Assembly: GCF_002913225.1 (NCBI RefSeq)
Contig: NZ_PPAW01000040.1
Location: 1-64,000, forward strand
Reading direction: 5' to 3'
DNA length: 64,000 nucleotides
From: Campylobacter concisus
Lineage (GTDB): Bacteria; Campylobacterota; Campylobacteria; Campylobacterales; Campylobacteraceae
Shown here: piece after piece, positions 44,127-52,515 of the stretch
Position numbering within the stretch: position 1 is the stretch's first letter
Layout of the letters: every line of letters begins with the position of its first letter
Translations under genes and position numbers: made by a program
The notes under the pieces: generated by a model
What the model was told of the DNA's origin: nothing
What the model saw: only the letters and a program-made list of their open reading frames with translations
Database searches by the model: none

Positions 44127-45297
44127 AGCATATTTTGGAAAATTTGGCGGGCAGTTCGTGCCTGAGACGGTGATGTTTGCCCTTGATGAGCTAGAAAATG
44201 CTTATGATAGCATCGCAAAGACAAAAGAGTTTAAAGACGAGCTTAATGATCTTTTGAAAAACTACGTTGGCAGGCCTAGCCCGCTCTTTTTTGCAAAGCG
44301 CTTAAGCGAGCACTACGGACATGAAATTTACCTAAAAAGAGAGGATCTAAACCACACAGGCGCACATAAGATAAATAACGCTCTTGCTCAAGCGCTACTT
44401 GCTAAAAAAATGGGTAAGAAGAAAATTTTAGCTGAGACTGGAGCTGGTCAGCACGGCGTGGCAACGGCAACTGCAGCGGCACTTTTGGGCTTGGAGTGTG
44501 ACGTCTATATGGGTGCAACTGACGTGGCTAGACAGCAGCTAAATGCCTTTCGCATGCAGCTTCTTGGCGCAAAAGTAGTTAGCGTAGAAGATGGGCTAAA
44601 AACGCTAAAAGAGGCGACTACGGCGGCTATTCAGGCGTGGGTAAATGAGATAGAGAGCGCATTTTACGTCATCGGCTCAGCCGTTGGCCCACACCCATAT
44701 CCAAAGATCGTGCGTGACTTTCAAAGCATCATCGGCACAGAGGCCAAAGCCCAGCTTGCAGACTACGGCAAAAAGGCCGACTACGTCATCGCATGTGTTG
44801 GCGGCGGCAGTAATGCTATTGGCATTTTTAGTGCGTTTTTGGACGATGAGAGCGTAAATTTAGTAGGTATCGAAGCTGGCGGCCTTGGCGTAGATACGCC
44901 TTATCACGCTGCTACGCTTACTAAAGGAAAAACAGGCATCATCCACGGCATGAAAACGACCGTTTTACAAGATGAATACGGCATGATCTCGCCAGTGCAT
45001 AGTATCTCAGCAGGTCTTGACTACCCAGGCATCGGCCCAGAGCACGCCCACCTAAACGACATCAAAAGGGTAAGATACGAAGCCGTAACGGACGATGAGT
45101 GCATAAATGCCTTGTATTTTCTAAGTAAGATGGAGGGCATCATCCCAGCCATCGAGAGCGCGCACGCGGTGGCATATTTGGAGAAACTTTGCCCAAAACT
45201 TGATAAAAAAAGCGTCATCGTCGTAAATATCTCAGGCAGGGGCGATAAGGACATAAACACAGTTATCGGCTACGAAAAAGGAAAAATTTATGGATAA
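44116..45297 (+). CDS. trpB: Tryptophan synthase beta subunit
   Basis: A 393-residue PLP enzyme joining indole and serine. It starts with [15 protein letters not shown], has the PLP-lysine in [31 protein letters not shown] and the phosphate cradle GGGSNAIG. Normal length for TrpB1. It overlaps trpF (11 nt) and trpA (8 nt). Confidence 0.97.
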   Translation: MNTKAYFGKFGGQFVPETVMFALDELENAYDSIAKTKEFKDELNDLLKNYVGRPSPLFFAKRLSEHYGHEIYLKREDLNHTGAHKINNALAQALLAKKMGKKKILAETGAGQHGVATATAAALLGLECDVYMGATDVARQQLNAFRMQLLGAKVVSVEDGLKTLKEATTAAIQAWVNEIESAFYVIGSAVGPHPYPKIVRDFQSIIGTEAKAQLADYGKKADYVIACVGGGSNAIGIFSAFLDDESVNLVGIEAGGLGVDTPYHAATLTKGKTGIIHGMKTTVLQDEYGMISPVHSISAGLDYPGIGPEHAHLNDIKRVRYEAVTDDECINALYFLSKMEGIIPAIESAHAVAYLEKLCPKLDKKSVIVVNISGRGDKDINTVIGYEKGKIYG

Positions 45298-46039
45298 GAT
45301 CAAAAGCGCATTTAACGGTAAAAAGGCAAACATCGGCTACATCGTGGCTGGATATCCAAGTCTAGAAAAAACTAAGGAATTTTTAGAAAATTTGAACGAG
45401 AGCACACTTGATCTGCTTGAGATCAGTATCCCATACTCTGACCCGCTGGCTGATGGCAAACTCATCGCGCAAGCTAGCTTTGAGACAGCTCAAAGTGGCG
45501 TAAATACAGACGTTGTCTTTGATATGCTTGAAGGCTGCAAGGCAAAAGTGACAAAGCCACTTGTTTTTCTGGTTTATTACAACATCATCTTTGCTTATGG
45601 TGTTGATAAATTTCTAAAAAGATCACGTGAAGCCGGAGTTAGCGGCTTTATCGTGCCTGATCTGCCTTGTGAGGAGTGCGAGGAGTTTGCTCTAAAGTGC
45701 AAGGAGCTAAATTTATGCCTTGTGCCACTTATAAGTGTCACCTCTGGGGGCAGGGCGGATGAGATATTAAAATTTGGCTCAGGATTTATCTACGTGCTAG
45801 GTGCTATCGGCGTTAGCGGTTCAAAAAGAGCCGATGAAGATAGGATAAAAAATTTAGTCCTAGAGCTTAAGAAAAAGAGCGATCTGCCAGTGGCTGTGGG
45901 CTTTGGCATCAAAAATAAAGATGATGTTAGCGAAGTGAAAAAATATGCTGACGCTGCGATCATAGGCACGCAAATAGTCAAGCTTTGCGCTAAATTTAGC
46001 GCAAAAGAGCTAGTTAAAGAGGTCGATAAACTCTTTTAA
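45290..46039 (+). CDS. trpA: Tryptophan synthase alpha subunit
   Basis: A 249-residue TIM barrel that splits indole-3-glycerol phosphate and channels indole to TrpB. Seen: the catalytic Glu in [15 protein letters not shown], the second catalytic Asp in [10 protein letters not shown], and the phosphate loop AVGFGIKN. Last gene of the trp run; the next gene has its own promoter. Confidence 0.96.
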   Translation: MDKIKSAFNGKKANIGYIVAGYPSLEKTKEFLENLNESTLDLLEISIPYSDPLADGKLIAQASFETAQSGVNTDVVFDMLEGCKAKVTKPLVFLVYYNIIFAYGVDKFLKRSREAGVSGFIVPDLPCEECEEFALKCKELNLCLVPLISVTSGGRADEILKFGSGFIYVLGAIGVSGSKRADEDRIKNLVLELKKKSDLPVAVGFGIKNKDDVSEVKKYADAAIIGTQIVKLCAKFSAKELVKEVDKLF

Positions 46040-46079
46040 AATGCTTAATAAATTTATAGCTAATTTAGTAAAGCCAAAG

Positions 46080-46085
46080 TATAAT
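46080..46085 (+). promoter_or_regulatory. -10 box before the CheX-like / fliN / fliO-like genes
   Basis: TATAAT 31 nt before the start at 46117, separating this flagellar group from the trp operon. Confidence 0.55.
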
Positions 46086-46116
46086 TAACGCGCATTTCAA
46101 GTCTTAAGGAAGAGAT

Positions 46117-46536
46117 ATGAGAAAAGTTATAGATGAAGCCACGAGCTATCTTTGCAAGGATACTTTGGGGTTGGATTTAGAGTTTGGCAAGAGCCTTGGT
46201 AAAGGATTTTACGGGGCTAGCATACCAGTTTATAAGGGTAAAAGCGAGTATCAGTTTTATCTATTTTTTAAAAAAGATACTTTAAAAATTTTCATGAATG
46301 CCTTTTTTGGTCACGAAGATGTTGATGGTGGCGATCTGGACGATCTTTGCAAAGAGATAGCCAATCAGATCATCGGCAAGGCTAAAAATCTGCTAAATGA
46401 AAAAGAGCCAAATGCTTATAAACTCGGAACGCCTGAGTTTTTGGGCGAGGTTGAGAATTTTGGCATAAAGCTAAAAGAAAAATTTATATATAAGATAAAA
46501 AATAGAACATTTCAAATAGGCTACAAGATACAATGA
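46117..46536 (+). CDS. CheX-like chemotaxis phosphatase-domain protein
   Basis: A 139-residue cytoplasmic protein with a CheX/CheC-type fold: about residues 70-95 read DLCKEIANQIIGKAK, which contains the family's ExxN pattern that attacks phospho-CheY. The position directly before fliN supports a role in setting CheY-P at the flagellar switch. The equivalent C. jejuni gene also precedes fliN, as I recall. The stop overlaps the fliN start by 4 nt. Confidence 0.7.
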   Translation: MRKVIDEATSYLCKDTLGLDLEFGKSLGKGFYGASIPVYKGKSEYQFYLFFKKDTLKIFMNAFFGHEDVDGGDLDDLCKEIANQIIGKAKNLLNEKEPNAYKLGTPEFLGEVENFGIKLKEKFIYKIKNRTFQIGYKIQ

Positions 46537-46850
46537 ACGATGAAGGTGCGATAGAGACACTAGAACAGCTAGGGCTTTTTAAGAGCTATGATGAGCTTAT
46601 GGACATAAGCGTTGATTTTATAGCTGAGCTAGGAACTACCACAGTTAGCATAAATGAGCTTTTGAAATTTGAAGCTGGCTCGGTCATAGACCTCGAAAAA
46701 CCAGCTGGTGAGAGCGTGGAGCTATATATAAATAATAGAATTTTTGGAAAAGGCGAAGTAATGGTTTATGAGAAAAATTTAGCCATCAGGATAAATGAAA
46801 TTTTGGACTCAAAGTCAGTTATTCAGTACTTCAAAAAAGAACTTTTATGA
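46533..46850 (+). CDS. fliN: Flagellar motor switch protein FliN
   Basis: A 105-residue protein of the SpoA/FliN family: LMDISVDFIAELGTTTVSINELLKFEAGSVIDLEKPAGESVELYINNRIFGKGEVMV. It forms the bottom of the C-ring, where CheY-P changes motor direction. Length is normal for FliN. Overlaps both neighbours by 4 nt. Confidence 0.92.
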   Translation: MNDEGAIETLEQLGLFKSYDELMDISVDFIAELGTTTVSINELLKFEAGSVIDLEKPAGESVELYINNRIFGKGEVMVYEKNLAIRINEILDSKSVIQYFKKELL

Positions 46851-47725
46851 AATTTATACTATTTTTCGTGCTTTTTGCTACGCAGATCTTTGCCTCAAAC
46901 TTGCTAACATACAACATCTATGAGCGCACCGACAGGGTCGATATCATGCTTAGCTTTGATGCGCCTTACGAGGGCAACATCTTTCAAAAGCGTGAAAAAG
47001 ACACAACCTCTTTGATATTAAATTCTCTAAGCTATGATCAAAGTGCGAGCAAGGATATAAACTCAAAGATCATTCAAGAGCTAGATATTGAGCCAAAGCA
47101 AAATTCCTTAGTTTTAAATTTACGCTCAAACGATGCCATCATCGTAAATGCTTCAAAGACAACTGACAGCTTCGGACTTCGTATCCGCGTAACACTAAAA
47201 AACACAAAAACGCAAGTGCAAAATATGCCTCAAGCAAGCGCAAAGATAGAAACTACTAGCACGCCAAAGACAGAAAATGAACCTATGGTTAATATTGATT
47301 CAAGATACTTCATCGTCCTAAGTGTGCTCATAGCGCTTCTTATATTTTTATATGTTTTTAAAAGATATATCACTTCAAAAAGTAGTGATTTTAGCGGGTT
47401 TAAAACGCCGCAAAATCAGCCGCAGAACGACACAAAGTCGATGAACTGGCTACTTAAAAATCAAAATAGCGGCGTCAATATCATCTACGAAAAATATCTT
47501 GACCGCACAAACAAGCTAATGCTTCTAAGCTACGAAAATAGGCGCTATCTAGTGATAGTTGGCAGCTCAAACGTCATGCTTGATAGCTTTGGCGAGGACA
47601 AGATCCAAAATGAGCAGGACTTTGCAGTATTTTTTGAAGAAAATAAGAAAAAACTTGGCTCATTTTTGCAAGAGCGTCAAAATAGCTTAAATAACTACAA
47701 AGATAAAATGAGCGGGGAATTTTAA
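46847..47725 (+). CDS. Flagellar export FliO-like membrane protein
   Basis: A 292-residue protein with a Sec signal (MKFILFFVLFATQIFA), a periplasmic AMIN-like beta domain (about 20-125), a low-complexity linker, one membrane segment (about 150-167) and a cytoplasmic part (LLSYENRRYLVIVGSSNVMLDSFGED) typical of FliO. FliO assists assembly of the flagellar export gate. Epsilonproteobacterial FliO has such an extra periplasmic domain and lies after fliN, so context supports the call more than sequence does. Confidence 0.7.
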   Translation: MKFILFFVLFATQIFASNLLTYNIYERTDRVDIMLSFDAPYEGNIFQKREKDTTSLILNSLSYDQSASKDINSKIIQELDIEPKQNSLVLNLRSNDAIIVNASKTTDSFGLRIRVTLKNTKTQVQNMPQASAKIETTSTPKTENEPMVNIDSRYFIVLSVLIALLIFLYVFKRYITSKSSDFSGFKTPQNQPQNDTKSMNWLLKNQNSGVNIIYEKYLDRTNKLMLLSYENRRYLVIVGSSNVMLDSFGEDKIQNEQDFAVFFEENKKKLGSFLQERQNSLNNYKDKMSGEF

Positions 47726-48065
47726 CTCCACTTCACTACTAAATTTAAAAATTTAGAAGAGTGTTTTCGCAAATTTTAAAATTTGTAAATAAGACTCATG
47801 CAGTGCGAAGCACTGAAGTATGCTACCTCTAACGAGCGAGGGGATTGGAGGATTAAAAAGGGGGATAAGGTGACGGATTTCTCGTGTCTGCCACGTAGTT
47901 GCGAGCCTACAAATTTTAAAATTCCACTCACTCGCAAGAATTGACTACTGATTTTAGGCCTCGCAAAGCTTGCCACTAAAATCAGAGCCGAAATTACTCG
48001 TTCATGAAATTTTAAAATTTACCCAAATATACTAGCGTTTTTTAAAATTGTCAGCTACTTTTACT
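47726..48065. other. Gene-free interval with inverted and dispersed repeats
   Basis: About 340 nt between convergent genes. It contains a small hairpin (CAGTGCGAAGCACTG near 47801), repeated AAATTTTAAAATTT words, the second copy of a 25-nt dispersed repeat (47925-47949) and a following imperfect hairpin (GATTTTAGGC...ACTAAAATC). No gene is supportable. The internal stretch from 47790 to 47910 is unusually G-rich for this genome. Confidence 0.55.
47925..47949 (+). repeat. Dispersed 25-nt repeat, copy 2
   Basis: Identical over 25 nt to 36246-36270 (begins CACTCACTCGCAAGAATTGA), again in an intergenic space downstream of a plus-strand gene and upstream of a minus-strand gene's end. Confidence 0.8.
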
Positions 48066-49514
48066 CTACACAAACGAAATGGCGAAAATTTCAGGTTTTG
48101 CGATCTTTTTTATCTCTTCTTTTGCCATTGCAAATTCTTTTGCACCCTCTATTTTTAGTGTGTGGCCGCTAAATTCAAAGCTTAAATTTAGCTTCTCACA
48201 TGTTATATCAAGTGCCTTGGCTAGCGCAAGGATGAAGCTTAGCCACCTTACACACTCAGCCTTTGGTAATAAATTTTTATACTTTTCAAACTCGTAAATA
48301 TTTTTCTTGCCATTTGTACCGATGACCGCGGCTATTAGTGCCTTTTGCTCATGTGAGAAGCCGTAGTTTAGGGCGTTTAGTATGATATAAGCTGAGTTTT
48401 TGTGATCGCCGTAAAAGCCTATCTCTTGACCGACGTTGTGAAGCTTTGCGGCAATTAGCAGCGTCTCAAGATAGCTCTCATTTAGCCCATGAAGCTTTTT
48501 AAGCGCCACAAAAATATCCTTTGCGTATCTTGCCACGGCTTTGTTGCAAGAGAGGATGAAGCGATCTTGTAGGCTTTTAACGCTTGGGTTAAAATTTTCT
48601 GGAAATTTAAGACTTGGACGCAAAAAGTCTTTTAAAAAGACGCCCTCTCTTACGCCAACGCCACTTGTGATGACGTTTTTGGCATTTAGCGCCTTGGCAA
48701 GGGCTAAAAATATATGTGCGCCCTCTCTGATGGTGTCATATCTATCTTTTTTTATAGGGAATTTATTTAGTTCTAGCACGCTAACGTTTGCGATGCTCTC
48801 GATGTAGGCTTGCTCGTCGCTAAGCTTGTAGCAAAAGCCATGCAGTGATGAGAGCGGATATAAATTTTTGCTCATTATGGCCGATGAGATCGCTCTTAAA
48901 GAGCCGCCGATCGCTATTAAATTTGGACACTTAAATCGCTCATCTATCTGCGCTGTGATCTGTGATAGAAATTTGGGTAGTTTGTTTAAATTTTTCTTAT
49001 CAAAAAATAGCTCTTTTAGCCTCACTGTGCCTATATCAAGCGAGAGGACATCTACTATCTTGCCGTTACTTATCCTAGCAAGCTCAGTTGAGCCTCCGCC
49101 GATGTCGATAGTGACGCACTCGGCTAGATTATGAAGCAAATTTTTAGCCGCTATCGCTCCAAAAGTGGCCTCTTCCTTGCCGTCAATGACTTTTAAATTT
49201 ATGCCAAGTTTTTTTCTTAAAAGCGAGATTAAAACGCCTGAGTTTGGAGCATCTCTAAGCGCTGAAGTGCCGACACATAGGACTTTAGAGCATTTATAGC
49301 TTTTTATGATGTTATCAAATTCGCTAAAAGCTTTGATGGCTTTTTGCATTGAAGCTTCTGAAATTTCGTTGTTTGAGCCGTATCCACCTTCGCCTAGTCG
49401 CACTTTGGTTTTGTATTCAGCTAGTATAAAAAATGCTAAGCGTGATGTGCGCTCAAATATTGCCATACGCATAGAATTTGAGCCAAGATCGATCACTGCG
49501 GTTCTCTTTGCCAT
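48066..49514 (-). CDS. Ppx/GppA-family phosphatase
   Basis: A 482-residue protein of the exopolyphosphatase / pppGpp phosphatase family. Seen: the phosphate-1 motif AVIDLGSNSMRMAIFE, ALRDAPN, EEATFGAIAAKN, and the second phosphate loop TIDIGGGSTELA, with an HD-like C-terminal domain (KLHNVGQEIGFYGDHKNSAYII). It may degrade polyphosphate or pppGpp in the stringent response; the two cannot be separated by sequence. It lies 3 nt after the histidine kinase gene, so probably shares its transcript. Confidence 0.9.
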   Translation of the reverse strand: MAKRTAVIDLGSNSMRMAIFERTSRLAFFILAEYKTKVRLGEGGYGSNNEISEASMQKAIKAFSEFDNIIKSYKCSKVLCVGTSALRDAPNSGVLISLLRKKLGINLKVIDGKEEATFGAIAAKNLLHNLAECVTIDIGGGSTELARISNGKIVDVLSLDIGTVRLKELFFDKKNLNKLPKFLSQITAQIDERFKCPNLIAIGGSLRAISSAIMSKNLYPLSSLHGFCYKLSDEQAYIESIANVSVLELNKFPIKKDRYDTIREGAHIFLALAKALNAKNVITSGVGVREGVFLKDFLRPSLKFPENFNPSVKSLQDRFILSCNKAVARYAKDIFVALKKLHGLNESYLETLLIAAKLHNVGQEIGFYGDHKNSAYIILNALNYGFSHEQKALIAAVIGTNGKKNIYEFEKYKNLLPKAECVRWLSFILALAKALDITCEKLNLSFEFSGHTLKIEGAKEFAMAKEEIKKIAKPEIFAISFV

Positions 49515-49517
49515 TTT

Positions 49518-50795
49518 TTATCCTTTTAAATTTAAAACGAGGCTTGCAACTGCTCCGTTTGCACCCTCTCTATTTTTGATAGATATCTCAGCGCCAAGTG
49601 CCTGTGCTGCACCTTTTGCGAGAAATAGTCCAAGTCCAGCACCACCTTTGTTGCCGTATCTTTTAAATGGAGCAAACAGGTCCTTGCTCTCGTCTATGCC
49701 CACGCCCTCGTCGGTTATTTCGATGATAAATTTGCTCTTTTCAAGCTTCGAGCTAATCGTAATCGTGCTATTTTTTGGAGAAAATTTTATAGCATTTTGG
49801 ACGAAATTTTGCACGATGTGAGTTAGCAGGCTGGTTTGGATGTTTAGATTAAAAATTTCAGGTTTTAGATCAAGTGTGAGATTTTTTTCTTCGCCTTTTG
49901 CGAGCACTTCGTAGTTTTTACCTAGTTTTTTTAAAAATGCGATCACGTCGGTATTTACTGGCTCTTCAAACTGCGCACCCTCTTGACGGCCTATCTCAAG
50001 GACTGAGCCTATCATAGCGTTCATGCCGTTGATCGCTTCGTTGTTTGATTTTAGCGCTTCTATGTATTTTTCGCTATCTCTTGGTTTTAAAAGTGTCACT
50101 TCGTTTTTTGTTTTCATAACGGCAAGTGGCGTCTTTAGCTCGTGAGCAACGCCTACAAAGAGCTCTTTTTGGTATAAAACGAAAGTTTGTATGCGAGTAA
50201 TTAGCCTATTTATGCTGTTACCAAGTGGCAAAAACTCATCTGGCAGGCTTTTGATATCGATCTCTTTTAGAAATTTCTCATCTAAATTTGTAAGTTTGTG
50301 ACTTAAAATTTTTATAGGTATTAAAAGCATTCTTGATAAAAACAGTGCGTAAAATAGCACCAAAAGTATCGCTGTGACATTTACGATTATAATATCTATA
50401 AAAATTTCTTCTACTATCTGGCTTTGAAGCGTCGTCTCTTTCTCTAGGACTAAGTAGTTACTATCATCTAGCCTTGTTGTTAGCGTGGTTGTGCTCTTAT
50501 CTTTGATCTTTTGCATCACTAGGTAGGGTTTTTCGCCTTTAAGCTCGCCTGCTTTTATGGTGGCTAGAGTTTTGTTTGGGGTTTCTATAGTAAAAGTTTT
50601 TAGATTGTTAGGATTGAAATTTTGAGGATTGTTTTTGTAAGATATGGCTTGCTGGTTTAGCTCGCTAACTACACTTTGAAAAACGGTGACTCTTATGTAG
50701 TGATAGAGCATCACCGAAACAACGGCAATTAGCATCATCGCACCAGATGCTAATTGCAGTATAAATCTATTTCTTAAGCTTTTTTGGGAAAGCAA
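49518..50795 (-). CDS. Sensor histidine kinase, partner of the CosR-type regulator
   Basis: A 425-residue kinase: membrane segments at about 14-34 and 130-152, periplasmic domain between, HAMP-like linker, phospho-acceptor His in FVGVAHELKTPLAVMK, N box NFVQNAIKFSPKN, G boxes DEGVGIDES and GGAGLGLFLAKG. Its start overlaps the end of the regulator gene by 22 nt, a strong sign of a cognate pair. In C. jejuni the matching regulator is an orphan, so the kinase is notable. Confidence 0.92.
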   Translation of the reverse strand: MLSQKSLRNRFILQLASGAMMLIAVVSVMLYHYIRVTVFQSVVSELNQQAISYKNNPQNFNPNNLKTFTIETPNKTLATIKAGELKGEKPYLVMQKIKDKSTTTLTTRLDDSNYLVLEKETTLQSQIVEEIFIDIIIVNVTAILLVLFYALFLSRMLLIPIKILSHKLTNLDEKFLKEIDIKSLPDEFLPLGNSINRLITRIQTFVLYQKELFVGVAHELKTPLAVMKTKNEVTLLKPRDSEKYIEALKSNNEAINGMNAMIGSVLEIGRQEGAQFEEPVNTDVIAFLKKLGKNYEVLAKGEEKNLTLDLKPEIFNLNIQTSLLTHIVQNFVQNAIKFSPKNSTITISSKLEKSKFIIEITDEGVGIDESKDLFAPFKRYGNKGGAGLGLFLAKGAAQALGAEISIKNREGANGAVASLVLNLKG

Positions 50796-51445
50796 AATCT
50801 ATATCCGCGTCTTCTAACAGTTTCTATTGTCGAAATATTTAGCGGTTTGTCCATTTTTTGGCGGATTTGGTTGATAGCAACCTCGATAACGTTTGGAGTT
50901 ACAAGCTCTGGCTCTTCCCAGATAGCGTCAAGTAGTTGCTCTTTAGATACGATCTGATCTGAGTGTCTTGCAAGGTGAGTTAATACCTCAAATGGCTTAC
51001 CTTTTAGCTCGATATCGCGGCCAAGATATGTGATCTTCTCTTCGTCAGGATTGATGATAAGCTCGTCTATCTTGATGATATTTGTACCGCCAAAGCGTAG
51101 TCTAGCCTCAAGTCTAGCTACTAAAATGTCAAAATCAAATGGCTTTTTGATGTAGTCATCAGCGCCAGCTCTAAGTGCTTTTATCTCGCTCTCTTTGTCG
51201 TCTTTTGCAGAAAGAACTACGACTGAGGTGCGTGGAGATTTATGTTTTATGATGTTTATAAGATCGACACCGTCACCATCTTGAAGCATCCAGTCAGTCA
51301 AAACTAGGTCGTAGTTTCTGATGCCGATGTAGTACTCAGCGTCTTTGAAATTTTCAGAGCTATCTGTCTGATAACCAAACTCTTGCAACCCCTCAGCAAT
51401 CGTCTTATTTAGCGTTACTTCGTCTTCTACTATTAAAATACGCAT
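50774..51445 (-). CDS. cosR: OmpR-family response regulator, CosR/HsrA type
   Basis: A 223-residue regulator very close to C. jejuni CosR, an essential regulator of oxidative-stress genes. Near-identical text includes IELKGKPFEVLTHLARHSDQ and the winged-helix end STIETVRRRGYRFCFPKK. The receiver keeps a full acidic pocket (Glu8, Asp9), phospho-acceptor Asp51 (LVLTDWMLQDG) and Lys in IKKPFD. In C. jejuni CosR, as I recall, position 51 is Asn and the protein is not phosphorylated, so this version seems conventional. It heads a minus-strand unit with the kinase. ahpC, a known type of CosR target, is about 5 kb away. Confidence 0.88.
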   Translation of the reverse strand: MRILIVEDEVTLNKTIAEGLQEFGYQTDSSENFKDAEYYIGIRNYDLVLTDWMLQDGDGVDLINIIKHKSPRTSVVVLSAKDDKESEIKALRAGADDYIKKPFDFDILVARLEARLRFGGTNIIKIDELIINPDEEKITYLGRDIELKGKPFEVLTHLARHSDQIVSKEQLLDAIWEEPELVTPNVIEVAINQIRQKMDKPLNISTIETVRRRGYRFCFPKKA

Positions 51446-51521
51446 TTCTTTTCCTTAAACTAAAATTTATGGTCGATTGTATCATAAATTAAGAAATATT
51501 TCAAGATACTTTAATAAATTT

Positions 51522-51848
51522 TTAAAAAACAGTGCTGATTTTTGCACCGACAATTGCATTTGGTAAAATCTCGGTTTTTAAAATCTCCATATCCAAGCTA
51601 GTAAGCGAGCTAAACCTCTCTTTTAGCGCTTTGCAGGTTGCTTCTAGTGACTCTTCTACACTTTGAAATTTCATTTCATTGTAAAATTCTTTTATAAAAT
51701 CAGCCACCAAAACATAATCAATCAAGCTAGTTGAGCGAAATTCTAAGCTCACTTTTACTTCTTGCTTTGCAACTCGCTCAAAGTCAAACATCCCGATGAC
51801 GGTTTGAAATTTGTAATCCTTAATAATCGTTGTTATTTCACTTTTCAT
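51522..51848 (-). CDS. folB: Dihydroneopterin aldolase-like protein
   Basis: A 108-residue protein of FolB length. It has the IIKDYKFQTVIGMFDFERVAKQEVKVSLEF start typical of the family and a C-terminal VGAKIS-like strand. FolB turns dihydroneopterin into hydroxymethyl-dihydropterin for folate. The N-terminal Glu normally found in IGVxxxER is in place (GMFDFER). It overlaps the plsY stop by 4 nt, the order known from C. jejuni. Confidence 0.8.
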   Translation of the reverse strand: MKSEITTIIKDYKFQTVIGMFDFERVAKQEVKVSLEFRSTSLIDYVLVADFIKEFYNEMKFQSVEESLEATCKALKERFSSLTSLDMEILKTEILPNAIVGAKISTVF

Positions 51849-52456
51849 ACTACTTTTTGCTCCTTGCCTGAAAGCAGGCGAACGATATTTGGTATGTGCT
51901 TATAAACTACCAAAAATGCGATGATAAGGATCGGCGCGTGAGTGTAAATTTCATCAAGTTCTGGGTGGATGATGAAGCTTGATGCGATGAGAGCTATCAG
52001 CGCGCAAAGTGATGCTAGAGAGCTTATCTTTAAAAATTTACCGACCAAAAACCAAACGACAAGAGCGATTATTATCTCAACTGGCAAGAAAAATGCGAGC
52101 ACGCCAGCCCCAGTTGCCACGCCTTTGCCACCTTGAAAGCCTAAAAATATAGAAAAACAATGTCCTGCCACACTTAAAACCGCCATCGTCCAAAGCACGC
52201 TTTGGCTAGCTCCAAGCAAAGAGGCTACGATGAGTGGTAAAACGCCCTTTAACACGTCACAAACTACGGTTAAAATGGCCAGTTTTTTGGCTAGTTTTGG
52301 ATTTGTTTGCTTTAAAACTCTTAAAACATTTGTCGCGCCTATGCTTTTGCTGCCCTCTTTTTTTATATCAACATGTCCAAAAATTTTTGCTAGTATGAGC
52401 CCTGATGGGATGCTACCAAGCAAGTAACTAACGGCATAAAGTATTAAATTTTGCAT
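51845..52456 (-). CDS. plsY: Glycerol-3-phosphate acyltransferase PlsY
   Basis: A 203-residue inner-membrane protein with five or so membrane segments. It transfers acyl groups from acyl-phosphate (made by PlsX) to glycerol-3-phosphate, the first step of phospholipid synthesis. The three conserved motifs are visible: LLGSIPSGLILAK, GSKSIGATNVLRV and GHCFSIFLGFQGGKGVATGAG. plsX is encoded about 5.4 kb away in the window. Confidence 0.95.
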   Translation of the reverse strand: MQNLILYAVSYLLGSIPSGLILAKIFGHVDIKKEGSKSIGATNVLRVLKQTNPKLAKKLAILTVVCDVLKGVLPLIVASLLGASQSVLWTMAVLSVAGHCFSIFLGFQGGKGVATGAGVLAFFLPVEIIIALVVWFLVGKFLKISSLASLCALIALIASSFIIHPELDEIYTHAPILIIAFLVVYKHIPNIVRLLSGKEQKVV

Positions 52457-52515
52457 ATTTTACCTTTTAAATTTAAAGAGAAATGATATTAAAAAAATTC
52501 TAATTTTTTTATAAA

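Noticed and set aside
47855-47870. G-tract as contingency locus
   Set aside because: Only five G in a row and in no gene; Campylobacter switches usually have eight or more.
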